Below the pieces are notes generated by a model that worked only from the letters and a program-made list of their open reading frames with translations, ran no database searches and was not told the origin of the DNA. Below, piece by piece: positions 1-5,579 of a DNA stretch of 5,649 nt. A program made the position numbers and the translations under genes. How positions within the stretch are numbered: position 1 is the first letter of the stretch; each line of letters begins with the position of its first letter. This DNA comes from Paracoccus sp. (in: a-proteobacteria) (GTDB taxonomy: Bacteria; Pseudomonadota; Alphaproteobacteria; Rhodobacterales; Rhodobacteraceae): assembly GCA_031178645.1 (NCBI GenBank), contig JAPSIP010000117.1, forward strand, positions 1 through 5,649. The letters are read 5' to 3'.

Positions 1-330
1 GCCCGCGCCCTGGTGCGCCGGTCCGGCGGGCGCGCGACATCCGTCCAGCAGGGGGGGGCGCCGTCGGTCGATCTGAACCGCATGTCGGTGTCGCTTGCGG
101 GCGTGCCGCTGTCCGTGACGCCGCTGGAATACCGGCTGCTGTCCTATCTGACGCTGCACCGCGACCGGACCGTCCCGCCGTCGGAACTGCTGGAGCATCT
201 TTACGGCGACGACGACACCCGCGACGCCAACGCGCTCGAGGCGGTGATCGCCCGGCTGCGCCGCAAGGTCGGGCCGGGGCTGATCCACACCCGGCGCGGC
301 TTCGGCTATGACCTGGGGGCGCCCGGCTGA
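1..330 (+). CDS. OmpR/PhoB-family response regulator, C-terminal part (5' end outside window)
   Basis: This is the DNA-binding end of a two-component response regulator. The frame is open from base 1 and ends at TGA 328-330, giving 109 visible residues; the receiver domain with its phosphorylated Asp lies upstream of the window. The first residues, ARALVRRSGG, match the usual receiver-to-effector linker, so the in-frame GTG at 13 is not a credible start. A winged-helix domain follows: TPLEYRLL (about visible residues 40-47), the recognition-helix segment NALEAVIARLRRKVG (77-91) and the wing hairpin TRRGFGY (97-103). This pattern is typical of PhoP/QseB-like regulators. The stop overlaps the start of the histidine kinase gene by one base (TGATG), so the two form a co-translated pair and the kinase is the probable partner. 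The target genes cannot be read from the sequence. A run of eight G at 51-58 lies in the linker. The family call is secure; the exact subfamily is not. Confidence 0.93.
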   Translation, partial: ARALVRRSGGRATSVQQGGAPSVDLNRMSVSLAGVPLSVTPLEYRLLSYLTLHRDRTVPPSELLEHLYGDDDTRDANALEAVIARLRRKVGPGLIHTRRGFGYDLGAPG

Positions 331-1685
331 TGCGCCGGTCCCTGCGGCTGCGGCTGCTGGTCGTCGGCGCCTTTGCCATCGTGGCAACGCTGTGGGGGGC
401 CGCGCTTGGGCTGGCCCTGCTGTTCGAACGCCATGTCGAACGGGTCGCGGTGGGCGATCTGGAGGCCCGCGCGCAGACCCTGGCCGGGATCGTCGAACAT
501 GACGCCGAAGGCGTGCCCCGGCTGGCCGCGCCCCCGCCGGACCGCCTGTATCAGCAGCCCTTCTCGGGCCATTACTGGCAGGTGGCCCTAGGATCCGAGG
601 TGCAGCGATCGCGGTCGCTTTGGGATTACAGCCTGCCCATGGATCGCGCAGCCCCCCCGCCCGGCCGGACCGAGGTGCTGGATCTGCCCGGACCGCAAGG
701 GGAACGCCTGCTGGCCGTGGAACAAAGCCTTCTGGTGGGGCGCGGCCCGGAAGCGCTTGCCCTGCGGATCATCGTCGCCTCGGACCGGGCGGTGCTGACG
801 GCGGCGCGGCGGGATTTCCTGGCCGACCTCATGCCTTACCTGGCCTTTCTGGGCCTGCTTCTGGGCATCGCGTCCTGGCTGCAGATCCGCATCGGCCTGT
901 CGCCCCTGGCCGAGGTGGCGGACCGTGTGCAGGCCCTGACCCCGGGGCAGCGGTCGCGGATCGGCACCGACCTGCCCGACGAGATGCTGCCCTTGTCGCG
1001 CCAACTGGACGCGCTGCTGGACGCCCGCGATGCCGAACTGCTGCGCGCGCGGCACCGGGCGGGCGATCTGGCGCATGGTTTCAAGACGCCGCTCCAGGCA
1101 CTGCTGGGCGACGCCGGCACCCTGCGCGGCCGAGGAGAGCCGGAAATCGCCGGCAGCATCGAGACGGTCGTGACCTCGATGCGGCGGCTGGTGGACCGCG
1201 AACTGGCCCGCGCCCGCATCCAGTCCGACCGCCACGCGGCCGAGGCCGATCCCGTCGCCGTCCTGGCCCGCCTGGTCACGGTGCTGAAGCGCACGCCGAA
1301 GGGCGGAACCCTCGATTGGCAGACCCGCACCGGCGATCCCGCCACGCGCGCCCGCATCGACCCCGACGACCTGACCGAGGCGCTTGGCGCCTTGTTGGAA
1401 AACGCCATGCATCACGCCGATGCCGTGGTCGAGGCGGTCGTGACCCGGCAGGGCAACCGCGTGACCATCGCCATCTGCGACGACGGCCCCGGCGTGCCCG
1501 ACACGGCCTTGGCAAGCCTGCCGCAGCGGGGGATGCGCCTGGACGAAAGCGGCGACGGTCAGGGCATCGGCCTTGCCATCGTCAGCGACATTGCCGAGGC
1601 GGCAGGGGGCGATCTGACCCTGACCAACACCCGGCCCGGGCTTTGCGTGGAACTGACACTGGCAGCGGCAGCAACCCGCCGATAA
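330..1685 (+). CDS. PhoQ-like membrane sensor histidine kinase
   Basis: A complete 451-residue two-component sensor kinase, which autophosphorylates on His and passes the phosphate to the regulator encoded just upstream. In order: first membrane helix about 7-31; periplasmic sensor region about 32-168, including SGHYWQ (79-84) and RSRSLWD (93-99), a signature I recall from a broad group of proteobacterial kinases; second helix about 169-187; a HAMP-like linker (about 188-240); and the phosphoacceptor motif DLAHGFKTPL with H249. The ATPase domain has the N box LLENAMHHA (N358), the G1 box DDGPGVP (D384, G386, G388) and the G2 box GQGIGLAIV (G410, G412, G414). The residue after the His is Gly rather than the usual Glu/Asp. 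E. coli PhoQ also lacks an acid there (HSLKTPL), and the RGMRLDE/QGIGLA lid resembles PhoQ. The start ATG overlaps the regulator stop, which fits translational coupling. The signal sensed is unknown, and calling it phoQ would go too far. Confidence 0.93.
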   Translation: MRRSLRLRLLVVGAFAIVATLWGAALGLALLFERHVERVAVGDLEARAQTLAGIVEHDAEGVPRLAAPPPDRLYQQPFSGHYWQVALGSEVQRSRSLWDYSLPMDRAAPPPGRTEVLDLPGPQGERLLAVEQSLLVGRGPEALALRIIVASDRAVLTAARRDFLADLMPYLAFLGLLLGIASWLQIRIGLSPLAEVADRVQALTPGQRSRIGTDLPDEMLPLSRQLDALLDARDAELLRARHRAGDLAHGFKTPLQALLGDAGTLRGRGEPEIAGSIETVVTSMRRLVDRELARARIQSDRHAAEADPVAVLARLVTVLKRTPKGGTLDWQTRTGDPATRARIDPDDLTEALGALLENAMHHADAVVEAVVTRQGNRVTIAICDDGPGVPDTALASLPQRGMRLDESGDGQGIGLAIVSDIAEAAGGDLTLTNTRPGLCVELTLAAAATRR

Positions 1686-1686
1686 G

Positions 1687-1710
1687 CTGCCCCCAACAAC
1701 AAGGGGGCAG
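1687..1710 (+). promoter_or_regulatory. Hairpin masking the Shine-Dalgarno site of the ThDP enzyme gene
   Basis: The left arm CTGCCCCC (1687-1694) and right arm GGGGGCAG (1703-1710) are perfect complements around the 8-nt loop AACAACAA. The only good Shine-Dalgarno candidate for the ATG at 1714 is AAGGGGG (1701-1707), six bases upstream, and its G run is paired in this stem. The structure could limit translation of the enzyme relative to the upstream kinase, or act as a control point. It lacks a following T run, so an intrinsic terminator is unlikely. The inverted repeat is seen directly; its regulatory role is inferred. Confidence 0.55.
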
Positions 1711-1713
1711 GAC

Positions 1714-3378
1714 ATGACACGGACGGGCGGGGCTTTGGTGGTGGATTGTCTGATGGCGCTTGGCGCGACCAAGGCATTCGGCATTCCGGGCGAAAGCTAT
1801 CTGGCGGTGCTGGACGCGCTGCACGACACGCAGGGGCGGCTGGATTTCGTTCTTTGCCGGCACGAAGGTGGCGCGGCCTTCATGGCCTCGGCCTGGGGCA
1901 AGCTGACCGGCAAGCCCGGCATCTGCCTTGTCACACGTGGCCCCGGCGTCACCAACGCGGCCATCGGCATCCACACCGCCATGCAGGACAGCGCGCCAAT
2001 GCTGGTGCTGGTGGGCCAGGTCGGCACCGACATGATCGGGCGCGAGGCCTTCCAGGAAATCGACTATCGCGCCGTCTTCGGCAGCATGGCGAAATGGGCC
2101 GTCCAGATCGACCGCGCCGACCGCATTCCGGAAATCCTGGCCCGCGCCTGGAAGACCGCCGTGACCGGCCGCCCCGGCCCCGTCGTCATCGCCCTGCCCG
2201 AGGACATGCTGACCAGCCTGACCGACACCCCGCCCCTGACCGGCCCGGCCGAGATCGCCGAACCCGCGCCCCTGCCCGCCGCCCTGGACAAGGCGCTGAC
2301 CATGCTGGCCGGGGCCAGGCGTCCGCTGATCCTGGCCGGGGGCTGCACCTGGACCGCCCAGGGCAAGGCCGCGATGCAACGCTTTGCCGAGGCGTCCGAC
2401 ATCCCCGTCCTTGCGGCCTTCCGCTTCCAGGACTGCATCGACAACACCTCGCCCGTCTATGCAGGCGAGGCTGGCGTGGGGATGCCGACCCATGTGCGCC
2501 GCCTGATCGCGGAATGCGACCTGCTGCTGGCCGTGAACGTCCGCTTTGGCGAGATGACCACGAATGCCTATACGCTGCTGCGGGTGCCGCAGCCGGAACA
2601 GGTGCTGATCCATGTCCATGCCTCGGATGCCGAGATCGGCAAGATCTATCAGCCGCAGCTTGGCATCCAGTCGGGCCCGAACGCCTTTGCCGATGCGCTG
2701 CGCCCCGTCACCGGCCCGTGGTCCGACTGGCGCAAGGCCGCGCGGGCGGGGTTCCTGGCCTCGATGCAGGCGCCTGCGCAACCCTCGCCCGTGGACATGG
2801 TGGCGGTCATGGACCACCTGCGCGCGACCCTGCCCGAGGATGCGATCCTGACCAATGGCGCGGGCAACTTCGCGGTCTGGCCCAACAAGTTCTTCGCCTT
2901 CGGCCCCAAGGCGCGGCTGCTGGCCCCGCAGTCGGGCGCAATGGGATACGGGCTGCCCGCCGCGATCGCGGCCAAGGTGGCGCATCCCCGGCGTACCGTG
3001 GTCTGCTTCGCGGGCGACGGCGATTTCCAGATGACCTGCGCCGAACTGGCGACCGCTGCCCAGGCCGGGGCGCAGCCCATCGTGCTGGTCCTGAACAACG
3101 GGATCTACGGCACGATCCGCGCGCATCAGGAACGCAACCATCCCGCCCGCGTGTCCGGCACGACCATGCAGAACCCCGATTTCGTGATGCTGGCCCGCGC
3201 CTATGGCTTCCATGCCGAACGCGTAGGCGCGACCGGCGATTTCGCTGCGGCCTTTGACCGCGCCATGCAGTCCAAGACCGGGGCACTGCTGGATCTGGAC
3301 ATCTCGCCCGAGGCGCTGACCCCGCGCCAGACCCTGACCCAGATGCGAGAGGCCGCGCTGTCGCGGCAGGACGGCTGA
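1714..3378 (+). CDS. Thiamine-diphosphate-dependent enzyme, acetolactate synthase large-subunit-like
   Basis: A complete 554-residue enzyme of the ThDP superfamily that includes acetolactate synthase, benzoylformate decarboxylase and glyoxylate carboligase (COG0028 type). The N-terminal pyrimidine-binding domain (about 5-170) carries RHEGGAAFMA with E51, the Glu expected to activate the cofactor, and GREAFQE (109-115). The middle domain spans about 190-330. The C-terminal pyrophosphate-binding domain (about 360-535) has the metal/diphosphate motif GDGDFQM (434-440) ending at the NN pair (461-462). MGYGLPAAIAAK (410-421) is also typical. Compared with true acetolactate synthases, the RFDDR-like segment reads RFGEMTT and the QWQ herbicide-site segment reads RAHQERN. 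No small regulatory subunit gene (ilvH) follows. A branched-chain biosynthetic role is therefore unproven and the substrate is open. The start is chosen on AAGGGGG at 1701-1707 and the family-like beginning MTRTGGALVVDCLMALGATK. It probably shares a transcript with the sensor kinase, 28 bases upstream. Confidence 0.92.
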   Translation: MTRTGGALVVDCLMALGATKAFGIPGESYLAVLDALHDTQGRLDFVLCRHEGGAAFMASAWGKLTGKPGICLVTRGPGVTNAAIGIHTAMQDSAPMLVLVGQVGTDMIGREAFQEIDYRAVFGSMAKWAVQIDRADRIPEILARAWKTAVTGRPGPVVIALPEDMLTSLTDTPPLTGPAEIAEPAPLPAALDKALTMLAGARRPLILAGGCTWTAQGKAAMQRFAEASDIPVLAAFRFQDCIDNTSPVYAGEAGVGMPTHVRRLIAECDLLLAVNVRFGEMTTNAYTLLRVPQPEQVLIHVHASDAEIGKIYQPQLGIQSGPNAFADALRPVTGPWSDWRKAARAGFLASMQAPAQPSPVDMVAVMDHLRATLPEDAILTNGAGNFAVWPNKFFAFGPKARLLAPQSGAMGYGLPAAIAAKVAHPRRTVVCFAGDGDFQMTCAELATAAQAGAQPIVLVLNNGIYGTIRAHQERNHPARVSGTTMQNPDFVMLARAYGFHAERVGATGDFAAAFDRAMQSKTGALLDLDISPEALTPRQTLTQMREAALSRQDG

Positions 3379-3384
3379 GGGCCC

Positions 3385-3954
3385 CTAGCGTTCCAGGATC
3401 AGCAGGTCGCCCTCGAAACTGACGCGGGCGAAGGTGCGCAGATAGGACATGCCCAGCAGCGATCCGTCCAGGTCGCCGCCGATCACCCAAGCGCGGACGT
3501 TGCGATCCACGATGTCGCCAATGGCGATTTCGTCGATGGTGACCGGGGCGGTCTGCACCTGCCCGTTCGCGGTCATGGCCGTGCCGATATAGGCCAGATC
3601 GTCCGGGTCCAGCCCCACGCGGCGCGCATCCGCCGGGCCAAGCGCGATGGATGACGCGCCGGTATCGACCATGAAGCGCACCTCCTCTCCGTTCACCTGG
3701 GCTGTCAGGTGGAAATGGCCGTCGCGGGCCACCGGGATCTCGATCCGGCCGCGATCCAGCACCTGCTGGCGCGGGGCGTTGCCGGTGATCCACCAGTCGG
3801 CGGCAAGGGCCGCGCCTGCAAAGATCACGGCCCACAGCATCAGCTGGCGCAGCACCTGCCCGCCCCGGCCTGCCAGCTCGAAGATCATCGCGCCGCCGAT
3901 CACCAGCAGCAGGACGCCGTAATAGACAAGCTGCATCGTGTCGTCGTTGGTCAT
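3385..3954 (-). CDS. Membrane-anchored retropepsin-like aspartic protease (TIGR02281-type)
   Basis: A complete 189-residue clan AA aspartic protease. Two hydrophobic segments at the N-terminus (about 7-24 and 36-54) should hold it in the inner membrane, with the soluble domain from about residue 60. The catalytic motif is FMVDTGASSIALG, with DTGAS at 97-101 and D97 as the nucleophilic Asp. The later hydrophobic-Gly motif SLLGMSYLRTF (165-175) is typical of single-domain enzymes that must dimerise to form the active site. Length and layout match the short alphaproteobacterial family, whose best-studied relative is the Rickettsia protease APRc (RC1339). Its substrates are unknown. The ATG overlaps the marC stop (ATGA, 3951-3954), so translation is probably coupled to marC. 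The gene ends six bases from the stop of the convergent ThDP enzyme gene. The family call is strong; the cellular role is not known. Confidence 0.9.
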   Translation of the reverse strand: MTNDDTMQLVYYGVLLLVIGGAMIFELAGRGGQVLRQLMLWAVIFAGAALAADWWITGNAPRQQVLDRGRIEIPVARDGHFHLTAQVNGEEVRFMVDTGASSIALGPADARRVGLDPDDLAYIGTAMTANGQVQTAPVTIDEIAIGDIVDRNVRAWVIGGDLDGSLLGMSYLRTFARVSFEGDLLILER

Positions 3955-4571
3955 GGCACCAGCCCCGATCCCTTCAGCCCGTCGATGACGAACTGCACCG
4001 ACAGCGCGGCCAGCAGCATGCCCAGCAGGCGGGTCACGACCATCACGCCCGTCCGGCCCAGCGCATGGGCCAGGGGCGTGGCGATCACGAACAGCATCAT
4101 GGCGATGGCCAGCACCGCCAGCATCACCAGGTTCACCATCACCATGTGGCCGATGCCCGGCGCCTCGCCCATCAGCAGGATCATCGTGGCAAGCGCCCCC
4201 GGCCCCGCCAGCAGCGGCATGGCCAGGGGAAAGACCGACGGGTCGTGATGCAGCGGGTCGCCGTCGCCCTGGTTCTCGCGCCGCTCGGTCCGGCGTTCGA
4301 ACAGCATGTCAAGCGCGGTCAGGAACAGAAGCAGGCCCCCCGCAATGCGGAAGGCGGAAATCGAGATGCCGATGGTGGTCAGGATCGATTCGCCCGCAAA
4401 GCCGAAGATCATCATCAGAAGGCCCGCGATGACCAGCGACCGGAAGCCGATGCGGCGACGCTGGGCCGCGCTCATCCCCGGGGTCAGGGCGATGAAGACC
4501 GGCGCCAGACCCACGGGGTCGATCACCACAAACAGCGTGACGAAGGCAGTGACGTAAAGCGACAGATCCAT
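3951..4571 (-). CDS. marC: MarC family integral membrane protein
   Basis: A complete 206-residue protein with about six hydrophobic segments (roughly 3-30, 42-62, 65-90, 112-136, 141-164 and 174-198), as expected for MarC/UPF0056 proteins. Family hallmarks are the first-helix segment VVIDPVGLAPVF (15-26) and PLAMPLLAGPGALATMI (115-131) in the fourth helix. A hydrophilic, charged loop (about 92-111, with ERRTERREN and GDGDP) separates the two halves of the protein. The name comes from E. coli marC beside the mar locus, but a role there in antibiotic resistance was not upheld and the transported substrate, if any, is unknown. An in-frame TAA lies three codons upstream (4578-4580 on the plus strand), so this ATG is the earliest possible start. 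The Shine-Dalgarno sequence is weak: the best is AGG about 12 bases away. The gene overlaps the downstream protease gene by 4 bases and is divergent from tatA. Confidence 0.91.
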   Translation of the reverse strand: MDLSLYVTAFVTLFVVIDPVGLAPVFIALTPGMSAAQRRRIGFRSLVIAGLLMMIFGFAGESILTTIGISISAFRIAGGLLLFLTALDMLFERRTERRENQGDGDPLHHDPSVFPLAMPLLAGPGALATMILLMGEAPGIGHMVMVNLVMLAVLAIAMMLFVIATPLAHALGRTGVMVVTRLLGMLLAALSVQFVIDGLKGSGLVP

Positions 4572-4625
4572 GGGCGCTTATCGCCTGCCCCATGCGCCCT
4601 GCCAACCCGGATACCGGCCGGGCGC

Positions 4626-4643
4626 CACGTCAAAATCACGTCA
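4626..4643. repeat. CACGTCA direct repeat, 11-bp period
   Basis: CACGTCA occurs at 4626-4632 and again at 4637-4643. The copies start exactly 11 bases apart, about one helical turn, so a protein would meet both on the same DNA face. They lie in the most AT-rich part of the intergenic region, next to a palindrome. The repeat is seen directly; an operator role is inferred. Confidence 0.5.
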
Positions 4644-4645
4644 GT

Positions 4646-4659
4646 TTGTTCCAGAACAA
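4646..4659. promoter_or_regulatory. TTGTTC-CA-GAACAA palindrome, possible operator
   Basis: Two perfect 6-bp half-sites, TTGTTC and GAACAA, flank a 2-bp centre. Beyond them a T/G mismatch (4645/4660, a wobble pair in RNA) and then a G/C match (4644/4661) extend the symmetry. It does not fit the GTTC-N7-GTTC box of alphaproteobacterial LexA. The binding regulator, if any, is not identified. Its position would place it upstream of both marC and tatA. Confidence 0.5.
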
Positions 4660-4690
4660 GCATCGGCGCCCCGATTTGCCGCAAGTGGGG

Positions 4691-4719
4691 TTTCGCTGCG
4701 GGGTGCAAGGCTCTATATT
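4691..4719 (+). promoter_or_regulatory. tatA: Candidate tatA promoter
   Basis: TATATT (4714-4719) is a good housekeeping-type -10 element and stands out in GC-rich surroundings. The -35 at the standard 17-bp spacing is TTTCGC (4691-4696), a poor match to TTGACA. Transcription would start near 4726 and give a leader of about 50 bases before the tatA ATG. The -10 is the stronger part of the evidence. Confidence 0.4.
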
Positions 4720-4737
4720 CCGGCAGAGTGGTTGAAC

Positions 4738-4760
4738 CCAGGTCATTGGCCTGATCCTGG
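4738..4760 (+). repeat. Imperfect inverted repeat in the tatA leader
   Basis: CCAGGTCA (4738-4745) can pair with TGA-t-CCTGG (4752-4760), giving 8 base pairs with one bulged T around a 6-nt loop. It ends four bases before the tatA Shine-Dalgarno sequence GGAG (4765-4768) and leaves that site free. It might stabilise the leader or be incidental. Confidence 0.35.
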
Positions 4761-4775
4761 AACTGGAGAACTGAA

Positions 4776-5075
4776 ATGCACATGCCGTCCCCCATGGCTC
4801 TGCTCGTCATTGCCGTCGTGGTCCTGGTCCTGTTCGGCCGTGGCAAGGTTTCCTCGCTGATGGGCGAAGTCGGCAAGGGAATCACCGCCTTCAAGAAGGG
4901 CATCAACGATGGCAACGCGGAAACCCAGGCCGAGCGTAATCCAGCGCTGGACCAGCCGGTTCCGCCCGTCCAGCCTGTCCAGCACGCCCAGCCCGTGCAG
5001 CCGGTTCATCAGGCCCAGCCCGTTCCGGGTACCGAGGCCCGCGACGTGACCCCGCAGAACGACACGCGCGTCTGA
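4776..5075 (+). CDS. tatA: Sec-independent protein translocase subunit TatA
   Basis: A complete 99-residue TatA, the small subunit that is recruited in many copies to the TatBC receptor to let folded twin-arginine precursors cross the inner membrane. One membrane helix covers about 6-20. The invariant FG hinge is F20-G21, within [15 protein letters not shown], followed by the amphipathic helix ending [11 protein letters not shown] (33-43). The FG hinge is at the same residue numbers as in E. coli TatA, so positions align directly: position 8, Gln in E. coli, is Ala here. After residue 46 comes a hydrophilic tail that is unusually rich in Pro, Gln and Val (60-84). The start is supported by GGAG at 4765-4768, seven bases upstream. 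Met3 and Met7 are alternative starts but are spaced less well. It is first in the tatABC operon. The FGRGK/FKKGI features point to TatA rather than TatB. Confidence 0.94.
   Translation: MHMPSPMALLVIAVVVLVLFGRGKVSSLMGEVGKGITAFKKGINDGNAETQAERNPALDQPVPPVQPVQHAQPVQPVHQAQPVPGTEARDVTPQNDTRV
4953..5030 (+). repeat. QPV-rich low-complexity repeat inside tatA
   Basis: Residues 60-85 of TatA repeat the triplet QPV with small insertions ([24 protein letters not shown]). The DNA shows matching imperfect repeats such as CAGCCGGTT, at 4953-4961 and again further on, and CCAGCCCGT. The region follows the conserved amphipathic helix and is probably a disordered cytoplasmic tail that can vary in length by slippage or recombination. 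Confidence 0.6.
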
Positions 5076-5092
5076 TCCCGAAACCGGGACAG
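5072..5092 (+). promoter_or_regulatory. Hairpin at the tatA/tatB junction
   Basis: CTG-A-TCCCG (5072-5080) pairs with CGGGACAG (5085-5092) around the loop AAAC: 8 base pairs with one bulged A. The stem overlaps the tatA stop (5073-5075) and reaches the first bases of the tatB Shine-Dalgarno sequence AGGGG (5091-5095). There is no T run, so it is not a simple terminator. It could lower tatB translation relative to tatA or stabilise the upstream message. The pairing is seen; the role is inferred. Confidence 0.5.
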
Positions 5093-5102
5093 GGGTTCCA
5101 GA

Positions 5103-5579
5103 ATGCTTGATGTCGGGTGGAGCGAACTGCTGCTGATTGGCGTCATCGCGCTGATCGTCATCGGTCCCGAGGATTTGCCGAAGCTGTTTCACACCCTGGG
5201 CCGCATCACGGCCCGGGCACGGTCCATGGCCCGAGAGTTCACAAGCGCGATGGAGGATGCCGCCAAGGGCAGCGGCATCAACGACGTGACCAAGGACCTG
5301 AAGACCCTCACATCGAAAAAGTCGCTGGGCCTGGACGCCCTGGACCGCGCGGCCACCAAGTTCGAGCAATGGGATCCCAAGGTCGGCCTGGACAAGACCT
5401 CCCGCGCCACGCCCGATCCTGCCGCACCGGCGCCCGCCGATACCCGGCCGATGGACGCGCCGCCGGTTCCCGCCGCCTTGCAGGCCGCGAACGAACCCAC
5501 GCCGGCACCGGCCTTGGCCGCAACGGACAGTCCGCGCCGCATCGCAGGCGTCCGGCGTTCGGACATGAAGGACCATTAA
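5103..5579 (+). CDS. tatB: Sec-independent protein translocase subunit TatB
   Basis: A complete 158-residue TatB, which with TatC forms the receptor for twin-arginine signal peptides in the inner membrane. The N-terminal helix (about 5-20) carries the conserved acidic E8 (GWSELLLIG) and leads into GPEDLPKLFHTLGR (21-34), the TatB-type hinge where TatA has FG. An amphipathic, charged segment runs to about residue 98, followed by a Pro/Ala-rich tail (about 102-141) with a basic end, RRIAGVRRSDMKDH. The tail is variable across the family. ATG 5103 has AGGGG (5091-5095) seven bases upstream. It lies 27 bases after tatA, and tatC begins on the very next base after its TAA. GPEDLP and E8 distinguish it from TatA. 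Confidence 0.94.
   Translation: MLDVGWSELLLIGVIALIVIGPEDLPKLFHTLGRITARARSMAREFTSAMEDAAKGSGINDVTKDLKTLTSKKSLGLDALDRAATKFEQWDPKVGLDKTSRATPDPAAPAPADTRPMDAPPVPAALQAANEPTPAPALAATDSPRRIAGVRRSDMKDH

Larger units (their letters stand above)
4572..4775. promoter_or_regulatory. Divergent marC/tatA intergenic control region
   Basis: This 204-base stretch separates the marC start (leftward) from the tatA start (rightward) and must hold both promoters. It contains, left to right: a CCGGCCGG palindrome (4614-4621), a CACGTCA direct repeat (4626-4643), a TTGTTC-CA-GAACAA palindrome (4646-4659), a small inverted repeat ATCGG-CGCC-CCGAT (4662-4675), a TATATT -10 candidate for tatA (4714-4719), and an inverted repeat in the tatA leader (4738-4760). 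No coding sequence with family resemblance was seen. A leftward promoter could use TTGTTC (4659 to 4654) as -35 and GATTTT 16 bases further as -10, but this is weak. Confidence 0.6.

Noticed and set aside
13..330. Stand-alone 105-residue DNA-binding protein starting at GTG 13
   Set aside because: The frame is open upstream of 13 and the residues before it (ARAL) continue the typical receiver linker, so this is the tail of a longer regulator.
588..1784. A 398-codon minus-strand open frame opposite the histidine kinase
   Set aside because: Low-complexity Gly/Gln/His/Arg composition without recognisable domains, fully overlapped by the kinase, which has every expected motif.
1582..3213. A 543-codon open frame on the minus strand, antisense to the ThDP enzyme gene
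   Set aside because: It is rich in Gly, His, Arg and Gln with no family motifs, mirrors the codon bias of the real plus-strand gene, and runs through the kinase end and the intergenic hairpin. This is a typical shadow in GC-rich DNA.
1746..3257. A 503-codon plus-strand open frame in another frame within the ThDP enzyme
   Set aside because: Arg/Gly/Pro-rich composition with no motifs. The alternative frame carries E51, GDG and NN in the right order and spacing.
3376..3390. Possible bidirectional terminator between the convergent genes
   Set aside because: The 6-base gap is GGGCCC, a palindrome with no loop, and there is no T run on either strand. Extended pairing into the coding ends is interrupted.
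4646..4659. LexA (SOS) box reading of the TTGTTC-CA-GAACAA palindrome
   Set aside because: Alphaproteobacterial LexA sites are direct GTTC-N7-GTTC repeats and Gram-positive ones are GAAC-N4-GTTC. This site has inverted GTTC and GAAC with a 2-bp centre and fits neither.
4721..4745. tRNA-Ser/Leu-like string GAGTGGTTGAA upstream of tatA
   Set aside because: It resembles a D-arm, but no acceptor stem, anticodon arm or T-arm can be laid out before the tatA start.
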